A DNA stretch of 64,000 bases. Origin: Labia minor. Taxonomy: Eukaryota; Arthropoda; Insecta; Dermaptera; Spongiphoridae. Positions within the stretch are counted from its first letter, which is position 1; each line of letters begins with the position of its first letter. This document shows positions 58,892-64,000 of this stretch, piece after piece. The position numbers were made by a program, and so were the translations under genes. The stretch is taken from the NCBI GenBank assembly GCA_963082975.1, contig OY720346.1, forward strand, positions 42,001,787-42,065,786, in the 5' to 3' direction. Below the pieces are notes generated by a model. The model was not told the origin of the DNA. It saw only the letters and a program-made list of their open reading frames with translations, and ran no database searches.

Positions 58892-59038
58892 TTATAAATT
58901 TTTTACTACAACTTTTTAATGATATATACAACGAATAAAAAGTAAGAAAATATGCCTAGAAATAATTAATTCTATAAAATATGTGTATAAAGAATAGCAA
59001 TTCAATATCATCAACAAAAATATACACACTTATTTTAC

Positions 59039-59107
59039 TTGATTTCCAAGATATCCATCGTGCCCTTCTTTCTTTAGCCAATCGACGTTTTCTTTCATTT
59101 GAATCTT
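59039..59107 (-). CDS. Candidate single phase-0 exon
   Basis: 69 nt (23 codons) lie between an acceptor CAAATTAG and a donor GTAAAA on the minus strand. In phase 0 it reads KIQMKENVDWLKKEGHDGYL plus three residues. A second frame reads EDSNERKRRLAKERRARW. Its length, a multiple of three, and its position below the short-exon gene suggest a related exon, but nothing links them directly. Confidence 0.3.
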
Positions 59108-59584
59108 CTAATTTGAAAATTGTACAATTTTTCAAAATATAAATTTAATTATAAAAAATATTACGTATTTTGTTTTAGAAAATATTAATCAATTAGGAGA
59201 AATATTCAATTTAATTTAATTTTACTTTTAATATTATAGAATATCAAAACTTACAATAAAAATTTAAATATTATAAACATTCTTTGTATGGAATTTTCTA
59301 GAATTATTTTTATTTTGAGTGTGAACCAGAGACGCCACATGGGTTGGGTAGGTTTTTTGCCCATAATATATTTTGAAATAGATCAACTTTTTTGAAATTT
59401 TCAACCTTATACCTTATCCTTGGGGCATTACGGTTCGAATGATACCCGAACCATTTAGATCCATGAAGCCGTTTAGAAGGAGTTGAGGATTGCGGAGTCG
59501 TTTAATTATAAAGATAAAATATTAAAAATATTAATTTAACTTTTATAAAATGTCTCAAGTCTTTAACTTTAGATTTTCTTAAAT
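59108..59584. other. Unassigned stretch
   Basis: 59330-59500 is GC-richer (ggttgggtaggttttttgcc, cggttcgaatgatacccgaa), but I see no frame or known element. Confidence 0.4.
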
Positions 59585-60297
59585 TTTAATTAGAATTTTT
59601 TCATAATTTCTGAATTTCTTGATGTTTTGAAGCCCACCCTGAGATGCTGACGAAATCATCTTCGTTTCTAACAATAATATAATAATAATATAAATATTAA
59701 TTAAATATGGTCTTTTATATAATAAAATATGATCTATTTAAGATAGTGAGTGAGGTCCAATAAATTAACTATTTTAAAAATTCTTAAACTATCTTAATTC
59801 TTAATATTCAGGAATCGATCATTAAAATCCATTATCATTATGTGATAATAAGCTTGAACTTGCGTACCCACCGACTGCAATGGTAATAATTCTTCAGATG
59901 ACGATGAAGAGGAAGAATATGACTGAAAACAATGAAAATTAAAATGATAAATTTAATATAATATTAATTAATTATTGGCTAAAGAGCAGAAAAATACAAA
60001 AAGTAAGGAATTTGTTTTAAATCTGAATCTTTCATCATTCGATCATTTTTTTTAAATATTTCTCAAATGAATTCTCAATTAGGCTTATTTTTATTTTATC
60101 CATGTTATTATAAATACATAATTTAAAAAATTAATTTACCAAGTAAGAAATCTGGGACCCCGAGGATACCGATTCCACATCCTCCATATGATGTAAATCT
60201 GTATAAGCCCGGCTAGGCTGAATTAAAAGTAGAACATTTGTTTAACTTTATCTCTATACTACTACATATATTTTTAAAACAATTCAAGTTAAATATC
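59585..60297 (-). repeat. Inverted duplication, minus arm
   Basis: Reverse copy of 51560-52800 with an internal loss of about 560 bp between 'cttattatcaca' and 'tggattttaatgat'. Confidence 0.9.
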
Positions 60298-63190
60298 AAA
60301 CAAAGATCAACTTACTCTAGCCGCCATGAATGTTTCGGCCTCATCATCGCTGTACCATGAATCATTATCACCATCCGATTTCGATGAAGAGAAACTTGAA
60401 GGTGAAGGAAACTGAAATTTAAAAAAAAAATTCCATTTTCTTCTACTTAATTATAAATTATTAATTATTAAGGAATCGATTAATAAATAAATATATAATG
60501 TACATACCACGGACCAGGATGAATGTTGATCAGTGATGTATTGGGAGGGGAACGTGGGGGAACGACGTTCCCTTACCTTTTTTCAGAACCGGAACGCGTT
60601 CCAGTACTTTTTCATGTCCCGACAACTCCCACTTAAATGTACTGTTAGAATTTCTTTTTTTGTGTTTGTTAATACTTTGTATAGTAAGAATAAGGAAAAA
60701 TAAAAACTTATATGGAAAAAAATAGTTTGCTGCTCCCACTATGCGTTCCCTTACTTCTTATTTTACCAATACATCACTGATGTTGATGAGTATACAAGAC
60801 GTGGACCTAAAAGTACAAGTTGCAAAATTCATATTAGTTAGTTATCTATCATCATTTATCATTTACTCTAAATTAATTATACAAGTATGTGAATGAAAGA
60901 ATAACTTACAGGTACAGTCAATACTGATGGATTCAATGGAACAGGTGCCGGTAAAGTAGACTGAACAAAAAATAAAATAAAATTAATTATTTTTTAAAAT
61001 TCTTATTATTAATTAATTATTTCAATATTAATTATTCCTATTCTCATTTGTTATAGAAATAAATAAGTTGACCTGTGGCCAGGTCCGAACCGACCGACGG
61101 TTTGAAGTGAATTAATTTCCAGCTACAGAAACAATTTAAAATAATTTTAATATATCTATTAATGTAATAAAAAACAGATATGGATAGAACATAAATATTT
61201 TTAATTTTATTTTATTTATAATATATAAGACCAGGCTGTGACGTCATGAATGGCTGGATGACGTCATATAATTTTAAATTAAGAAAAAACTAATAAATAT
61301 GATTTTTCTCGAGGATAAAACCAATACAAAGTGCATGATTCGTGGTGATATATAAAAAATCTCCTCATGTGAAATTTGGTGTGAAAATAACCCTTCCCTT
61401 CCTATCGTTGATCGCTAATACTACCACTTCCGGTTGCCGGATTTGCACCAAAAGTTGATCAATTCTTCCCACTGATGGATTAAGTAAATATTCCAAATTT
61501 CATCAAATCGGTTGAGCCGTTCAGGCTGTACTCATCTATACGGACGGACAGACATCGTGCAAAATTCATATTAGTTAGTTATCTATCATCATTTATCATT
61601 TACTCTAAATTAATTATACAAGTATGTGAATGAAAGAATAACTTACAGGTACAGTCAATACTGATGGATTCAATGGAACAGGTGCCGGTAAAGTAGACTG
61701 AACAAAAAATAAAATAAAATTAATTATTTTTTAAAATTCTTATTATTAATTAATTATTTCAATATTAATTATTCCTATTCTCATTTGTTATAGAAATAAA
61801 TAAGTTGACCTGTGGCCAGGTCCGAACCGACCGACGGTTTGAAGTGAATTAATTTCCAGCTACGGAAACAATTTCAAATAATTTTAATATATCTATTAAT
61901 GTAATAAAAAACAGATATGGATACATAAATAATAAATATAAACATTTTTAATTTTATTTTATTTATAATATATAAGACCAGGCTGTGACGTCATGAATGG
62001 CTGGATGACGTCATATAATTTTAAATCAAGAAAAAACTAATAAAGATGATTTTCCGGAGGATAAAACCAATACAAAGTGTATGATTCGTGGTGATATATA
62101 AAAAAATCTCCTCATGTGAAATTTGGTCTGAATATAACCCTTCTCTTCCTATCGTCGATCGCTAATACTACCACTTCCGGTTTCCGGATTTGCACCAAAA
62201 GTTGATCAATTCATCCCACTGATGCATTAAGTAAATATACCATATATCGGTTGAGCCGTTCAGGCTGTACACATCTATACGGACGGACGGACGGACAGAC
62301 GGACGGACAGACATCATGCTAAAAATACTTTTTTCTGTTAAGAAAATGCATGATTCGTGGAGATATGTAAAAATCTCCACATGTGAAATTTGGTGTGAAA
62401 ACAATACCTTCCCTTCCTATCGTCGGTCGGTAAAAATAGAATAGTAATTAATGTTCAATTATAATATTATATTATATTATAATCTATTTTATTTTATTTT
62501 TTACTAACCTCCGATGGTCCGGAAGGAGGGCAAAGAAAAAACACTGCAAAAGAAAAAACAAATAAATTAAAATAAGAATTATTTGATTACAAATGAAATG
62601 AAATTTTATACAATTAGTATTGTTATAGTTCTTATTTGCTCTCTTGTTCTATAATAGGTATATCCTATATCATAGATTATTGAATATAAAATAAAAATAA
62701 AACATTGAAAAAGCAAGTTATTATATTCAGTTAATTAATGAATTTTAATCTCTCATGCATGTCACCTACTCACCTCTTCACTTCCATGGTAGTTATAATA
62801 TTAATAAAAAATAATAAAATTAATTATTATTTCCCTCTCCACTATATATTATAATAAGAATATTATAAGAAGAATATTTTCAAGAAAAATTTTATTGAAA
62901 GGGTAAAAAAAAAAAAAATTATAGAAAGGAAATTAAAATTATCTATATATTAAATATTTTTGAAAAAAGTAATTTTTTAATTATTTGAATAATGTTAATT
63001 CAACTATTTGAAATATACAATTTGTTAAGGTTTCATTAAGATTGTAATTTTGAAAAATATATTTAATGAATTTGCAATTTGTTTTATTTACAATTCTAAG
63101 AGTTATTATCATTTAGGGAGATCAATTTCTTACCTCTTCTTCCTTTGACTCACAATTTAGCGCAAAAATAGCAAAGCATACCGAATCATA
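59794..63190 (-). CDS. Short-exon gene, minus copy (Ser/acidic-rich, disrupted)
   Basis: Exons seen on the minus strand, each with AG before and GT after: 60910-60960 (51 nt, STLPAPVPLNPSVLTVP; duplicated at 61647-61697), 60508-60806 (42 nt after removing a miniature element), 60316-60411 (96 nt, FPSPSSFSSSKSDGDNDSWY then SDDEAETFMAAR), 60140-60217 (78 nt, PSRAYTDLHHMEDVESVSSG) and 59794-59922 (129 nt to TAA). All are multiples of three and phase 0. Less certain exons are 62509-62543 (35 nt) and one ending at 63134, where the frame gives SVCFAIFALNCESKEEE and GTAAGA. The last exon begins like the plus copy, with seven Ser and EELLPLQSVGT, but a deletion replaces the membrane anchor with MDFNDRFLNIKN. 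Symmetric tiny exons recall micro-exon or effector-type genes of parasites and plant feeders, but I cannot assign a family. A start codon was not found. Confidence 0.55.
60531..60779. mobile_element. hAT-type miniature element inside an exon
   Basis: Inverted ends CAGTGATGTATTGG and CCAATACATCACTG are flanked by the exact duplication ATGTTGAT (60523-60530, 60780-60787). Length 249 bp. Removing it with one duplicate leaves a 42-nt phase-0 exon bounded by AG and GT. The short minus frame within is not a gene. Confidence 0.93.
61064..61560 (-). mobile_element. Helentron-like repeat, truncated
   Basis: It runs from TAAGTTGACCTGTGGCCAGG to 'cggacagacatcgtgc'. The paired TGACGTCA sites are present (about 61239 and 61259). 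The ACCGACCGACGATAG end is missing. Confidence 0.8.
61801..62434 (-). mobile_element. Helentron-like repeat, full length
   Basis: It runs from TAAGTTGACCTGTGGCCAGG to TATCGTCGGTCGGTAAAAA, with paired TGACGTCA sites (about 61987 and 62007) and a GTCY-type tract at 62280-62310. The minus open frame at its right end is a microsatellite reading. Confidence 0.82.
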
Positions 63191-63470
63191 TCTACCAAAA
63201 TATAATTCCGGTACAGAAAATCTTAGGAATCATGGCATTTTTAAGAATTTTCAATAATACGCATTGGAATTGAACCTGGGGTTCAATATTTTTTTCCCCA
63301 TAGTTTCAATATTTTCTTATAATTTGTAAATAAATATATGTAACATGTTTTTATTACTAGAATTCGAACTTCTTACAGACTCACTCACATTATTGATAAA
63401 TTGTTTCTAATTTTTTTGAAGTGAAAACTTCTTTAGCGGCGTTGAGCACTTTTGCGGGATGGGGAAAAAA
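62544..63470. other. AT-rich region upstream in the short-exon gene
   Basis: Apart from the candidate exon ending at 63134 no other frame is convincing. Promoter elements were not identified. Confidence 0.4.
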
Positions 63471-64000
63471 TATAGATTTCGCGTGAGATTCCAAAACGAC
63501 CGACCGTTCCAAAACGTCCCGACCGACCGACCCGACCGATATACGCATGCGCAATACGCCAGAATGTTAAACACTAACCTTCTGATACATTCTTTACAAA
63601 ATTTTACATATTTGCCATATTAAATATTATTTATATTTACATTAATAATCAGTATTACTAAATTATGTATATATAAAATAAAATATTTTAATATATTATT
63701 ATGTGTTAAATTATATTAAATTAATTTCTAATATATTTATATAATTTAAAATTAATTTCAGAATATATATATATATATATATATATTAAATTATATACTA
63801 TATATAATATATTATATAATATATATTTTAATAAATTAATTTTTAAATATGTGTGTGTTTGTGTGTGTGTGTGTGTGTGTGACCGTAAAAATAAAGATAT
63901 ATGTTTGATAATTTTTCACATGATTAATAATTGTATAAAACTGCTATATATAGAATTTCAGCTTGATAGAATCGCTGAAAGTACCAGAATTAATTTTTTA
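63471..64000. repeat. CCGACCGA-rich tract, TA/TG microsatellites and family Y start
   Basis: 63498-63541 is dense in 'gaccgaccg' strings. 63765-63840 is (TA)n, and 63848-63882 is (TG)n leading into 'gaccgtaaaaataaagatat'. 63885-64000 is family Y inverted, nearly identical to 16141-16254. Confidence 0.75.

Larger units (their letters stand above)
60822..62434. repeat. Tandem duplication of ~737 bp (exon plus Helentron-like repeat)
   Basis: 60822-61558 is repeated from 61559. The junction 'gacatcgtgc' to 'aaaattcatatt' truncates the first Helentron-like copy within its GTCY region. Each unit carries the 51-nt exon. The two repeats inside differ at several places: 61064 onward resembles 43607-44220, while 61801-62434 is closer to 19723-20354. 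Confidence 0.85.

Noticed and set aside
63250..63300. tRNA-like string 'gaacctggggttcaat'
   Set aside because: No acceptor stem, anticodon arm or A box can be placed around it.
1..64000. Possible circular molecule, because the window's end and start carry the same repeat
   Set aside because: The end (63885-64000) and start are both family Y, which occurs at least eight times. The bases do not join into one unbroken copy, so this is repeat content, not circularity.

Overview
The window is AT-rich nuclear eukaryotic DNA, about three quarters A+T by eye, with long poly-A/T and AT-dinucleotide tracts and short introns bounded by GT...AG. There are no operons, ribosome binding sites or CRISPR arrays, and I found no tRNA or rRNA. 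Jockey-type LINE, Helitron/Helentron, hAT, mariner and MULE relics, together with a venom-allergen-like CAP gene fragment, point to an arthropod, probably an insect. I cannot name the species. Most of the window is nested mobile elements. Several insertion events can be read directly because an empty copy of the same locus is also in the window.

Layout. 1-9.9 kb: interspersed repeats, a hAT-like element (2446-4766) holding a dead MULE, a TA-flanked element (4940-6285) and a Helitron (7851-8857). 9.9-11.6 kb: the one intact host-like gene, a single-exon F-box/leucine-rich protein on the minus strand, with its 5' flank. 12-13.7 kb: a GC-rich LTR-like relic and a broken gene of unknown function. 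14.4-19.2 kb: repeat blocks duplicated from 0-7.5 kb, one of them carrying a Helitron (17239-19057). 19.6-24.5 kb: a second copy of the hAT-like element, with a Helentron-like repeat, a mariner and another hAT inserted. 25-33.4 kb: a multi-level nest (hAT-like > Helitron > Helitron-like > TIR repeat > Helentron-like repeat > later insertion) that ends up carrying a stray copy of the F-box gene's 5' flank. 34.5-39.4 kb: two relics of hAT elements with TTF-zinc-finger transposases. 41-49.7 kb: three more Helitrons carrying LINE reverse-transcriptase fragments, plus broken genes. 50-50.6 kb: a CAP gene relic. 51.6-52.1 and 59.8-63.2 kb: two inverted copies of a gene made of very short, mostly phase-0 exons encoding a Ser/acidic-rich protein. 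The plus copy keeps a tail-anchor-like C-terminus. 57.1-58.9 kb: a 5'-truncated Jockey-like LINE.

Functionally there is no pathway to reconstruct. The host-like genes (F-box/LRR, CAP relic, short-exon gene, unknown broken frames) are isolated. The main story is element activity: Helitrons carrying pieces of LINE reverse transcriptase, Helentron-like repeats with a GTCY microsatellite and paired CRE-like dyads, hAT miniature elements with exact 8-bp target duplications (one inside an exon), and a promoter fragment moved about 18 kb.
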